From: an uncultured Alphaproteobacteria bacterium
Lineage (GTDB): Bacteria > Pseudomonadota > Alphaproteobacteria > RF32 > CAG-239
Assembly (NCBI GenBank): GCA_900551585.1
Contig: URWU01000013.1
Span: forward strand, 1 to 15,321
DNA: 15,321 bases
Reading direction: 5' to 3'
A program made the position numbers and the translations under genes. Every line of letters begins with the position of its first letter. Position 1 is the first letter of the stretch. Positions 8,041 to 15,281 of the stretch are shown here, piece by piece. The notes beneath the pieces were generated by a model that did not search any database, had not been told where the DNA came from, and saw only the letters and a program-made list of their open reading frames with translations.

Positions 8041-9009
8041 ATGAGTTTTGCCGTTTTGGAATCTGTTCTCCGCCCGTTGTCTTATTGGTATACGCAAGAC
8101 AACATCGAGGAGGTGGCCATCAACCGCTCCGGCCAGATTTGGCTGCGTTTGCGTGGCAAAAGAGCCTATCCCTGGGTTATGTATAAAGATGAAAAACTCA
8201 GTAAAGAATATCTGGTTGATTTGCTTTATATTATCGCCAATACCTATGAACTGCCGTTTGATCCGGTTTCCGGAACGCCGCTGGTTTTTGCAACCATTCC
8301 CGGTGAGCACCGTTTCTCAGCTATTGCCGGCAAAAACATCATGTATGATCAGGATGACCTGACCGGCGGTGTGGCGCTGACTATTCGTATTCACAGTGAG
8401 GACGTTGCCTTTGGTTTAGGGGATTATGGTTTGTCTCAGGGTGCCAAATTGCACCAGATTAATGTGTTAAAACAGATTAAAGATCCCGATGACCCTTATG
8501 AAAAACTTCTGCTGAGTATCAAGCGCGGCGACCATATTTTAGTATCCGGTGCAACGGCAACCGGTAAAACCACTTTTTTGAACAACTTGTTAAAGATTTT
8601 AGATATTCACAAACGCATTCTCACCATTGAGGATACGCGCGAGCTGATTGTTCCTCACCCCAACCGTGTTCATATTACCCTGTCGCGTACCGAGCAGACC
8701 AATGATTTGGACTATGCCGGCGTTATCGATTTGGTAGTTCGTTTTACGCCTGACGCCATCATCGGCGGTGAGATTTCAACTAAAAATGCCGCCGCAATAT
8801 GGGAATTAATGGGATCCGGACACGATAACTGTCTGGCAACAATCCACGCGGAAAATTCTGAAGCCGCTTATAATGCTTTTGTCGATCGTATCATGCACGC
8901 TTCCCCGACAATCGACCGGGGTAAAACGATTGAAGAAATGAAAAAGAAACTGCGTGTCGTACAAATCAACCGTGACGGCAACCTGCGTGCAGTCACTGAA
9001 GTTACTTAG
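8041..9009 (+). CDS. VirB11-type secretion ATPase
   Basis: 322 aa, ATG start, with AAGGAGAAG (8028-8036) overlapping the stop of the upstream gene. The VirB11 layout is visible. The N-terminal domain contains 'IEEVAINRSGQIWLR' (compare the EI-x-IN-xP-G pattern of VirB11) and 'PLVFATIPGEHRFSAI'. The RecA-like C-domain has Walker A GATATGKTT (170-178), Asp box LTIEDTREL (about 195-203), Walker B-like DAIIGGEIS (about 238-246) and His box GHDNCLATIHAEN (about 262-274). Length fits VirB11 (about 340 aa) better than DotB (about 375 aa, PilT-like N-domain). These enzymes form cytoplasmic hexamers that power substrate transfer or pilus assembly at the inner membrane. The usual Arg after GEI is Ser here. 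The neighbouring VirB10/DotG channel gene supports a type IV secretion role. Confidence 0.9.
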   Translation: MSFAVLESVLRPLSYWYTQDNIEEVAINRSGQIWLRLRGKRAYPWVMYKDEKLSKEYLVDLLYIIANTYELPFDPVSGTPLVFATIPGEHRFSAIAGKNIMYDQDDLTGGVALTIRIHSEDVAFGLGDYGLSQGAKLHQINVLKQIKDPDDPYEKLLLSIKRGDHILVSGATATGKTTFLNNLLKILDIHKRILTIEDTRELIVPHPNRVHITLSRTEQTNDLDYAGVIDLVVRFTPDAIIGGEISTKNAAAIWELMGSGHDNCLATIHAENSEAAYNAFVDRIMHASPTIDRGKTIEEMKKKLRVVQINRDGNLRAVTEVT

Positions 9010-9038
9010 AAAAAAGCCCCGGTTTGGGGCTTTTTTTT
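9010..9038 (+). terminator. Intrinsic terminator after the VirB11-type gene, possibly bidirectional
   Basis: GCCCC (9016-9020), loop GGTTT and GGGGC (9026-9030) form a GC stem preceded by six A and followed by eight T, directly after the TAG stop. The opposite strand reads the same stem followed by six T, so it could also end the convergent minus-strand operon, which has no other clear terminator. Confidence 0.9.
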
Positions 9039-9330
9039 AATTTGTAGCATTGTTTGGTACTGCGTTCAGCAGGCTTCTTTATTGTCATGTTGAGCCTGCC
9101 GAAATATCTCAGCCTTATTTATTGCAGAGACCTTTCAATGATGTTTGGCTGACAGTTTTTATTGATGAGCGGCGAAACAGCTGACTGAGGGGATTAAACG
9201 CCCTCACGTTTATAGCCAACAGACCGTTCAAAGTCCCCCTATCTTTCAAAGACAAGTATATTGCTCGTAATTCTGGGCGAGCAGCGCGAGCGGTGAAACA
9301 ACTAACTGAGGGGATTAAACGCCCTCGCGT
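9039..9330. other. Intergenic region between convergent operons, no gene seen
   Basis: No credible coding frame is present. It contains an inverted repeat GCAGGCT/AGCCTGC (9069-9075 and 9093-9099, 17-base loop), two copies of a 47-bp REP-like repeat (second ending at the stop codon of the minus-strand gene), and a GCTCG/CGAGC hairpin (9263-9267 and 9278-9282). None of the hairpins is followed by a T tract on either strand, so they are not typical intrinsic terminators. Confidence 0.6.
9167..9213 (+). repeat. REP-like 47-bp repeat, copy 1
   Basis: This copy matches copy 2 at 43 of 47 positions. It contains a perfect 6-bp hairpin, TGAGGG (9186-9191) with CCCTCA (9201-9206), around a nine-base AT-rich loop. 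The copies lie 121 bp apart in the same orientation. Confidence 0.75.
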
Positions 9331-9334
9331 TTAT
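9288..9334 (+). repeat. REP-like 47-bp repeat, copy 2
   Basis: Four substitutions separate it from copy 1. The hairpin is kept with a U-G wobble at its base when read on the plus strand (TGAGGG 9307-9312, CCCTCG 9322-9327). The repeat runs over the TAA stop of the minus-strand 241-aa gene, so that gene's last codon position is repeat-derived. Confidence 0.75.
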
Positions 9335-10056
9335 TGGAGCGGCGGAATATTGAATTGAGCGATTTCACCGGGTTTGATTTTGCGGTTGGAATAGCGCATA
9401 TTTCCGGTTTCAATGACAAATCTCTGGCGTCCGGTCAATTGGGACGCAAGGTCATAAAAATCGCTGGCATTAAGCTCAGAACGCTGCGGGTTCATAATAT
9501 ATAAAACGCAGCCCTGAGTCTTTTCGGCAACACCGCAACGGGCACGGCCTCTCGGAACTTCGGCATTGACAACAACGCCCTGCAAACCGTCACGGACAAC
9601 TTTTTGCTGGCCGAACATCAATTTTGCACCGATAAAACCGGCCAGAAAAGCGGCAATCCCGATAACAACGGCAATTTTTTTGGCAATCATGCCCGGATAA
9701 TACGGGGCATTGCCCATTTGCTCATTCATCAGCTCCGTATCGTCAATAAAATGCGGCTGCTGCGGGGATTGAGCATATTGCTGGTTATTGTCCATATAAT
9801 AAGTTTCATCGGCAACGGCTGGCAGATTGGCATTTTCATCAATATATGAATCCAGATTAAACGCGTCGATTTCCTGCGGACGCGGCATACCGCCCTGAGA
9901 CATGTTCGGGTTTGCGCCCTGATTTTGCGGCCGCGGTGAAACCGGTGCGTTACCGCCCTGCGGCACCATTCTTTTAACCGGGCGTTTGACCTTTTTTAAG
10001 CGGCGATTGGGATCCATATTCATATTTGGGTTAGGATTATTGCTCATATCATTCAT
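9331..10056 (-). CDS. Single-pass inner-membrane protein with two-cysteine periplasmic domain
   Basis: 241 aa, ATG start with AAGGA upstream; it begins 23 bases after the stop of the secretin-like gene, so same operon. Residues 1-120 are a low-complexity Asn/Pro/Gln/Met-rich cytoplasmic tail with a basic motif RRLKKVKRPVKRMVPQG (about 18-34). One membrane helix follows (about 125-147, IAVVIGIAAFLAGFIGAKLMF). The C-terminal 95 residues are periplasmic and contain two Cys ten residues apart (RCGVAEKTQGC), likely a disulfide, ending in 'IKPGEIAQFNIPPLQ'. The layout (disordered cytoplasmic part, one helix, small periplasmic domain) resembles bitopic linkers such as DotF/IcmG or pilus-alignment proteins, but I see no family signature. 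Its link to the secretin-like neighbour suggests it connects inner- and outer-membrane parts; this is inference. Confidence 0.8.
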   Translation of the reverse strand: MNDMSNNPNPNMNMDPNRRLKKVKRPVKRMVPQGGNAPVSPRPQNQGANPNMSQGGMPRPQEIDAFNLDSYIDENANLPAVADETYYMDNNQQYAQSPQQPHFIDDTELMNEQMGNAPYYPGMIAKKIAVVIGIAAFLAGFIGAKLMFGQQKVVRDGLQGVVVNAEVPRGRARCGVAEKTQGCVLYIMNPQRSELNASDFYDLASQLTGRQRFVIETGNMRYSNRKIKPGEIAQFNIPPLQ

Positions 10057-10079
10057 TTTATTATTCCTTAAGTCCCGAA

Positions 10080-11348
10080 TTAGATTTTGTTCTGTAAATG
10101 TTTAGTGGTTTTCAGGGTGCGGATAAGGCGCGGCACCATGAAGACGATGGTTTGTGAATCTTTGCCTCTGGCTCCGAAAATCTCGTTGGGAATACCGATA
10201 ATCAGGAAGTTTTCCCCGAGCTGGCTGCGAATATTAAACTGGGTAATTTCACCATTTGTCGCCTCCAGAGTGATATTGGAAAAGATTTTGTTGTTCTGTT
10301 CAATTGAAGCTTTGGCCAGAATTGAGAGATTGGCATCAATACTGCTGCGCTGGCCGCATTTGCCGACATCAAAGCGCGCATACCACAAGTTTGGAACCAC
10401 AAATTTACCCTGGGCAACCGGCTCAACGCGGCCCTGCATGCTGAGAAAAGCATTGAGCGAACCGATATTCAGCTCGTCGGAGGTGGTCAAAACACGTCCG
10501 AGAACGCCGGTTTTGGCTGATTTAATCGTTCCGTAATCAAAAGTATTGAGCAGGCTCTGCCATTGAATATCATTCTGCGGATTGGTCGGATAAACTTTCA
10601 TGACATAAACATCAAAAGCAATCAACAGCGGGTTTTCTTCAAAATAGCCGATTAAGCTGAGGATTTTGTTTTTAAGTTCAAAATCGGCGTCAAACGTAAT
10701 CGAATAGTCATCCCAGTCTGAGGTGGTGTCAGTAATACCGGAACCGCGCAAAACATCGAGCAGCGCCAGCAAAATCGGCCGTGAATGCGGCACATAGAGG
10801 CTGAAGTTGGCTTTGCGGCTGATACGCAGCGTTTTATTGTGGGCGTCATAGGAATAATAGATTTCGGCAGCGTCGGCAATCATCTGAATCACTTCAGAGA
10901 GTTCGCCGCGCAGATTTTCCGCAGAAATGCTGGCATAAGGCGCGTCTTTGGCAATCAGCTTGATTCCGGCTTCTTTGGTCAGCTTGCGCAGAGCTTTTTC
11001 TGCCGGCATGGTTTCAAAAGAAAAACCGGTAACCTCAAAGCGCGGCAGCATATCGTTATTGCCGTTTTTGACCAGATTAAATGCCTTGATGTTATAGGGA
11101 ATGGTCGTAATCATCTGCTGGGTCTGCCAGTTGACGGAACAGCGCAGCGGTGTTTCCAAGTCAAAGGTTTGCGCGCCTTTGGGCGTGCGGATGATATTCG
11201 GATCCTGGGGCAGGGTGATTTTGGCTTCCATGCCTGATTTTTTGAAGTCAATAATCTGCGAAGCCGGCTGCGTTTCTGTCTGGCAGGCTGAAACAATCGC
11301 CAAAACGACTAAAACCAAACTGCTGTTAATTATTTTTTTGATATTCAT
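10080..11348 (-). CDS. Secretin-like outer-membrane lipoprotein (PilN/BfpB-like)
   Basis: 422 aa, ATG overlapping the upstream stop as ATGA. The N-terminus is a lipoprotein signal with lipobox VSAC (Cys22) followed by Gln, predicting outer-membrane sorting. Residues about 103-185 resemble an STN/secretin N0 domain (FSFETMPAEKALRKLTKEAG, then LSEVIQMIADAAEIYY and LRISRK). Later segments follow the secretin pattern: 'IAFDVYVMKVY' then 'NDIQW', 'VEPVAQGKFVVPNLWYARFDVG', and a closing 'LIIGIPNEIFG' with 'IVFMVPRLIRTL'. Secretins form outer-membrane rings in type II/III secretion and type IV pili; lipidated members of about 550 aa (PilN of R64, BfpB) belong to type IVB pili. At 422 aa this one is short. 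It may be a minimal secretin or a secretin-derived ring component of the type IV machine encoded opposite. The family call is reasonable, the pore activity unproven. Confidence 0.75.
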   Translation of the reverse strand: MNIKKIINSSLVLVVLAIVSACQTETQPASQIIDFKKSGMEAKITLPQDPNIIRTPKGAQTFDLETPLRCSVNWQTQQMITTIPYNIKAFNLVKNGNNDMLPRFEVTGFSFETMPAEKALRKLTKEAGIKLIAKDAPYASISAENLRGELSEVIQMIADAAEIYYSYDAHNKTLRISRKANFSLYVPHSRPILLALLDVLRGSGITDTTSDWDDYSITFDADFELKNKILSLIGYFEENPLLIAFDVYVMKVYPTNPQNDIQWQSLLNTFDYGTIKSAKTGVLGRVLTTSDELNIGSLNAFLSMQGRVEPVAQGKFVVPNLWYARFDVGKCGQRSSIDANLSILAKASIEQNNKIFSNITLEATNGEITQFNIRSQLGENFLIIGIPNEIFGARGKDSQTIVFMVPRLIRTLKTTKHLQNKI

Positions 11349-12082
11349 TCTTCGCTAACCTTTTCAGGGACGGCAGGCGCACCTTGCGGGACTGCCGGTT
11401 TGACAATTTTTACAATCTTTTTAATGATTTTCGGCTGGCCGGAACTGCCCGCACTTGGTGTGGGAGCTACTGCCTGAGGCTGAACTGCCGGCTGCGGAGC
11501 AGGGGCAGGCTGTGCCGGGGCGGATGGTTGCTGGACGGGAGCTTGCGGCTGCGCTGTTTTTAAGGACTGTTGTGTCAAGGCCAGAGAGCTGCCTTCGGCG
11601 GCTTCAATATTTTGGTTTGACATCAGTTTTTCAATCACGGCGTCCATACTCATACCGGCGCCGGCAGTCGGATCATGAGATTTGTCAACCCCGCCGAGGG
11701 CTTCTTTCATCTGTGCCAGTTCCTGAGCATTGTCCTGCTTAATCATTTCCGGTGTTGAATTATTTTTCAGTTCGACTTTGAAGTCATTAAGATTTTTCTT
11801 AAAAGCGCTCATGCCGCCCTGAATTTTCTTTTCGACCAAAGGGTGGAGTTCTTTATGCGCCAGAATAAAATCGCCGCTTTCGCTGATTTCTTCGAGAATA
11901 TCGAGGATATAACCGTAAAAAGGATATTCCTCAATGGCGATATTGCCTTTGCGGATACAACGGGCGGCAATTCGGGAAATTGTCCGGTCGAGATAATCTT
12001 TAAGCAAAATATAGTTATCAAGAACCCAGAGGGTTTCCTTGTCAACTGACGCTGTCGCGGTCGTATTTTGTTGCTCGTCCAT
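11345..12082 (-). CDS. Unrecognised cytoplasmic protein with Pro/Ala/Gln tail and basic VPQG motif
   Basis: 245 aa, ATG start with AAGGAG (12092-12097) at good spacing. The N-terminal 120 residues look folded and helical (for example 'LWVLDNYILLKDYLDRTISRIAARCIRKG'), with no signal peptide or membrane segment. Residues about 170-220 are Pro/Ala/Gln-rich and probably disordered. A basic segment IIKKIVKIVKPAVPQGAP then precedes an acidic end. The basic segment resembles the N-terminal motif KKVKRPVKRMVPQG of the 241-aa membrane protein two genes downstream. The stop overlaps the start of the secretin-like lipoprotein (ATGA), indicating translational coupling and a shared pathway. I do not recognise the family; an adaptor or chaperone role is only inference. 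Confidence 0.8.
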   Translation of the reverse strand: MDEQQNTTATASVDKETLWVLDNYILLKDYLDRTISRIAARCIRKGNIAIEEYPFYGYILDILEEISESGDFILAHKELHPLVEKKIQGGMSAFKKNLNDFKVELKNNSTPEMIKQDNAQELAQMKEALGGVDKSHDPTAGAGMSMDAVIEKLMSNQNIEAAEGSSLALTQQSLKTAQPQAPVQQPSAPAQPAPAPQPAVQPQAVAPTPSAGSSGQPKIIKKIVKIVKPAVPQGAPAVPEKVSEE

Positions 12083-12107
12083 TGTTATCTGCTCCTTATT
12101 TACTTCT

Positions 12108-12136
12108 AATCTAATGTAGGCGCCCGGCTTTGTAAA
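12108..12136 (-). promoter_or_regulatory. Candidate sigma70-type promoter before the 245-aa gene
   Basis: On the minus strand TTTACA (12131-12136) and TAGATT (12108-12113) are separated by 17 bases and lie in the 62-base gap between the 1031-aa gene and the 245-aa gene. The match is 5/6 and 4/6 to consensus. It could let the last three genes be expressed separately. Such matches arise by chance in AT-rich gaps, so this is weak. Confidence 0.3.
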
Positions 12137-12144
12137 TTATTATT

Positions 12145-15100
12145 TTAAGGTTTTAAATCACTATTTAACGCATAAGGCTCATTTTTATTTTCGTCATCGG
12201 CCAAATCGGCAAAAACAATCTCATCGTCACCCTGCGGCAGAATATTTTTCGGTGCCAGAGGGTCACGGTGTTCGGGGGAGATATCCTCCTGAAAATAGAG
12301 ACTGCCGGATTGCAGCGGTGTCATGTCTAAATCATTGCCATTTTCGTCACTGCCGCCGGCATAAGGATCGGGAACACCTTCCGGCATGGCTGTCTTTTTA
12401 TCAAAATTGTCAAACAGGGCAGAAAAATCAACGTCTTCCTGTTCAGCAGGCAAAATAGTCTTTTCTTCGGGCATATCGCTGTCATCGCTGAAAAGGGTGC
12501 TGATTTCTTCATCGGCAGCCTGAGGTGAAAATTGCGTTGAAGATATTGCTGCCGGATCGGCAAGGTCGGTTTCCTGAACAGAAGTTTCGGGAACTTCTTC
12601 GTATTCCCATTCCCACTCGCCGTCTTCGCCCTCGCTTTGAGCTTGAACTTGCGGCTGCTTGGCGGCTTCGTTTTCGGGGATTTCTTCATACTCCCATTCC
12701 CATTCGCTGTTGTCGTCAGCTGTTTCTGCCAGGCCTTCATCATTGGCATCAAGCGCAATTTTATATTCAGCGTCCAAATCAACCGGTTGGTCGTCGTTTA
12801 AGCTGCTGTTGAATGTATTCAGCAGATTATCCAGAGCGTCAGGGCTTTGCAAATCGGGAATCAGGCTGCTGTGGACGACAGGAGCTTGCGGTTGTGTCTC
12901 AGGTACAGCAGAATGTATGGTTACGGTTGTATCAGCAGCTGCCAATTCAGGTTCTGTTTCTTCAGAGTTAAAAACCTGCCCGTCGCTGAAAATATCATCT
13001 GATTCCAAACTGTTTTCAAGCGGCTGAGGTGTTTCTTCATTACTCAAATCAATACTGTTGTCATCACCGCTCAAATCAATCGGCATTTCTGCCGCGGCAA
13101 AATCATCACTTTCCTCTTTGGCAAAAGCATCACTTTCCTCTTTGGCAAAAGCATCTGCCGGAGCGGTTTTTTCAAATTCGGGTTCATCAGCTTCCGAATA
13201 GTCACTGCTCAGATTATCATAACCTGTCGCAATATCTTCATTTTGTGATGTTTCAACCGGCTCGGGAAGCTCTTCCCATTCGGTATCCTGTATGTTATCG
13301 GGTGTCTCTGCCGCAGAAACTTCATTATTAAATATGTTGCTGTTTTCGGCCGTTGCCGTAGCGTTAGAAGAACTGAAGATAGACATATCAAGCTTCGGAA
13401 AATCATCTTTTTCCGTTTGATGAGATGAAATATTCTCTTCAGCCAAGGACGGCGTCGTCGGCATATCCAAATCAAAAAGCGATGTGTCAAGACTGCTGCC
13501 GGACTGAGAGAGCGCAGCTTCATTACCGGAAACCGGCGTGTCATCAAAATTCAGCAGCTCGCTCAGTTCTCTGTCGGCAGGACTCATCGCTGCCGGAGCC
13601 GTTGCTTCTCCGTCGGCCGGTCCGTTATTTTTTTTCTTTTTCTTCTTCTTTTTTTTCTTTTTCGCCGGTGCGGCAATATCGCTCAGCCCTAAACCGTCAC
13701 CGCTGATTTCATATCGGTCTTCGTCATTATCGGCCGTTTCTTCAGCGCTAACATCATCTGTCTCCAAAGCCTCGGGTGCCGCCGGCATTTCAACAATTTG
13801 TTCCTCAATGTGAGGTGAGGTTTCCGTCCGGGCTTCCTGGGCGGCAGATTCTTCTTCCTGAATATTTGCTTCAGCCGGAACTTCAACATATTCATATTCG
13901 ACTTGTGGTTCGGGCTCATTTTCCTTGACCGCAGCCTGATTTTCAAACTCGTTGTCTTCACGGTTATGCCCGCGGTTGAACATATTGCCTAACATCTTTT
14001 TGATGTAAGACGGCTCGTTGCTTTCAGTTGTTCCTGTGGTTTCATAAGACGGTTCGGCATATTGATAAACCGGCTGTTGAACCGTATCTCCGGCGACCAT
14101 AGCCCCTGCGGCGGCAGTTGCCGGAACCTGCTGGTAAATAACCGTCTGGTTTTTTGCCTGCTGCTTGAAGAATTTCAGATTTTCTTTTTGAAAAGCACTC
14201 AATGCATTTATCAGGGTTTTGTTAGACAGTTGGTTGCTTTCTTTCAGAGCCACGGAAATAATCGCCGACAGCTCTTTGGTCTGCTCCTTGGCCATTTCTC
14301 TGAAAAGCTGGGATTGCGCCTTGATAATGTCGCCGACCAATTCCTGCGTGTTGAGAGCCGGAGCCGGGGTATTGTTAATTTGAATATTGTTGGCATTATT
14401 CGCGTTGCTGTTGCTGGCGCTGATGGCATTATGCTGCAAGAACATTTTGGCCATTTCCAGTTGAGATTCGGTAATAGCCTTAGTGATTTCTTTGGTATTA
14501 TCAATCACTTTGACGCCGTTGCCGTCGGTGATGACAGCCGGAGCGGAACTTTCCTTTTTGCTGCCGAGCTCTTTAATCAGCGTCTGGGTGATTTCTAATT
14601 GAGATTGTGTAATTGACTTGGTCAGAGCCATGGTTTCCTGATGTCTTTTTTCATCGGATTCAGCCATGGCGTCAGCCAAAGCCGAAGCAATATCTTTGGC
14701 AAAATTAGCATCAGCTTTGATTGTTGCTGCAGCCGGAGCTGCTGCCTGAACAGCGTTATTATTGTTTTGCGTCTGCATGGCCTGCATCATCAGCAGCATT
14801 TGTTTTTGCAGTTCCAGACTTTCGGCGCTGGAGGCCGTGCTTGCTGCCGGCTGGGGAGCTGCGGCTTTGGCCGGAGCCGGCGTTTCTTCTCCCGCAGCGG
14901 TTGTGATAGCTTCTTTTTCTGCCAGAGCATTGGCCAGAATATTTTCTTTGACGCCGGCCGCCAGATGTTCACCGCTGACCACTTGGTCCGGAGCAATACC
15001 GTGTTTTTCTTCCAGCTCGTCCACATATTCCTGCAGCAGGGACCCTCCGGGAAGAGCCGTACACATATGGCGGATTTCCGGAGGCTGCTGCAAAATCATA

Positions 15101-15240
15101 TTATCAAAATCAGTTTTTTGTTTCTCATCAAGAATATGCAATTGGCGAAAAACGTTTAAAAGGCGTTGCACGATAACAATCGGGTCTTCAACCCCTGCTA
15201 TCTTTTTGTTTCTGCGTAAAGATTTTATTTCTTCAACCAA
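12145..15240 (-). CDS. Large acidic, mostly disordered protein with helical SQLE repeats and WEYEE-VPE motifs
   Basis: 1031 aa. An in-frame TAA at 15274-15276 limits the start; TTG at 15240 is the best candidate, though no strong ribosome site is visible. Residues 1-95 look folded (for example 'IVIVQRLLNVFRQLHILDEKQK' in part). Residues about 125-350 are helical/low complexity with Ala/Asn-rich linkers and recurring units such as LTKSITQSQLEITQTL and ITKAITESQLEMAKMF. From about 400 on the protein is strongly acidic and probably disordered, interrupted by eleven consecutive Lys (about 526-537). Motifs like EWEWEYEEVPE recur (about 451, 657, 851, 879). No signal peptide or membrane helix is seen, so it is probably cytoplasmic. 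It heads the operon leading to the secretin-like lipoprotein. I do not recognise the family; a scaffold, hub or secreted effector are possibilities. Confidence 0.8.
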   Translation of the reverse strand: MVEEIKSLRRNKKIAGVEDPIVIVQRLLNVFRQLHILDEKQKTDFDNMILQQPPEIRHMCTALPGGSLLQEYVDELEEKHGIAPDQVVSGEHLAAGVKENILANALAEKEAITTAAGEETPAPAKAAAPQPAASTASSAESLELQKQMLLMMQAMQTQNNNNAVQAAAPAAATIKADANFAKDIASALADAMAESDEKRHQETMALTKSITQSQLEITQTLIKELGSKKESSAPAVITDGNGVKVIDNTKEITKAITESQLEMAKMFLQHNAISASNSNANNANNIQINNTPAPALNTQELVGDIIKAQSQLFREMAKEQTKELSAIISVALKESNQLSNKTLINALSAFQKENLKFFKQQAKNQTVIYQQVPATAAAGAMVAGDTVQQPVYQYAEPSYETTGTTESNEPSYIKKMLGNMFNRGHNREDNEFENQAAVKENEPEPQVEYEYVEVPAEANIQEEESAAQEARTETSPHIEEQIVEMPAAPEALETDDVSAEETADNDEDRYEISGDGLGLSDIAAPAKKKKKKKKKKKNNGPADGEATAPAAMSPADRELSELLNFDDTPVSGNEAALSQSGSSLDTSLFDLDMPTTPSLAEENISSHQTEKDDFPKLDMSIFSSSNATATAENSNIFNNEVSAAETPDNIQDTEWEELPEPVETSQNEDIATGYDNLSSDYSEADEPEFEKTAPADAFAKEESDAFAKEESDDFAAAEMPIDLSGDDNSIDLSNEETPQPLENSLESDDIFSDGQVFNSEETEPELAAADTTVTIHSAVPETQPQAPVVHSSLIPDLQSPDALDNLLNTFNSSLNDDQPVDLDAEYKIALDANDEGLAETADDNSEWEWEYEEIPENEAAKQPQVQAQSEGEDGEWEWEYEEVPETSVQETDLADPAAISSTQFSPQAADEEISTLFSDDSDMPEEKTILPAEQEDVDFSALFDNFDKKTAMPEGVPDPYAGGSDENGNDLDMTPLQSGSLYFQEDISPEHRDPLAPKNILPQGDDEIVFADLADDENKNEPYALNSDLKP
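13104..13151 (-). repeat. 24-bp tandem duplication inside the acidic protein gene
   Basis: Two perfect head-to-tail copies of a 24-base unit (13104-13127 and 13128-13151) encode two copies of the octapeptide FAKEESDA, in frame. This looks like recent slippage and is a candidate site of length variation between strains. Confidence 0.85.
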
Positions 15241-15281
15241 TTTGCAACAATCCCGAATCTGCTTGTGAGATATTTAAACTC

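Noticed and set aside
8041..9009. DotB or PilT assignment for the ATPase
   Set aside because: The N-terminal domain pattern and the short C-terminus match VirB11 better; no PilT-type N-domain is seen.
9186..9206. TGAGGG/CCCTCA hairpin as an intrinsic terminator
   Set aside because: No T tract follows on either strand and the stem is short; the GC stem with T runs at 9010-9038 is the convincing terminator.
13538..13813. Plus-strand frame with a poly-Phe run opposite the lysine tract
   Set aside because: It is the complement of the Lys11 tract in the well supported minus-strand gene. It shows no ribosome site and an implausible composition.
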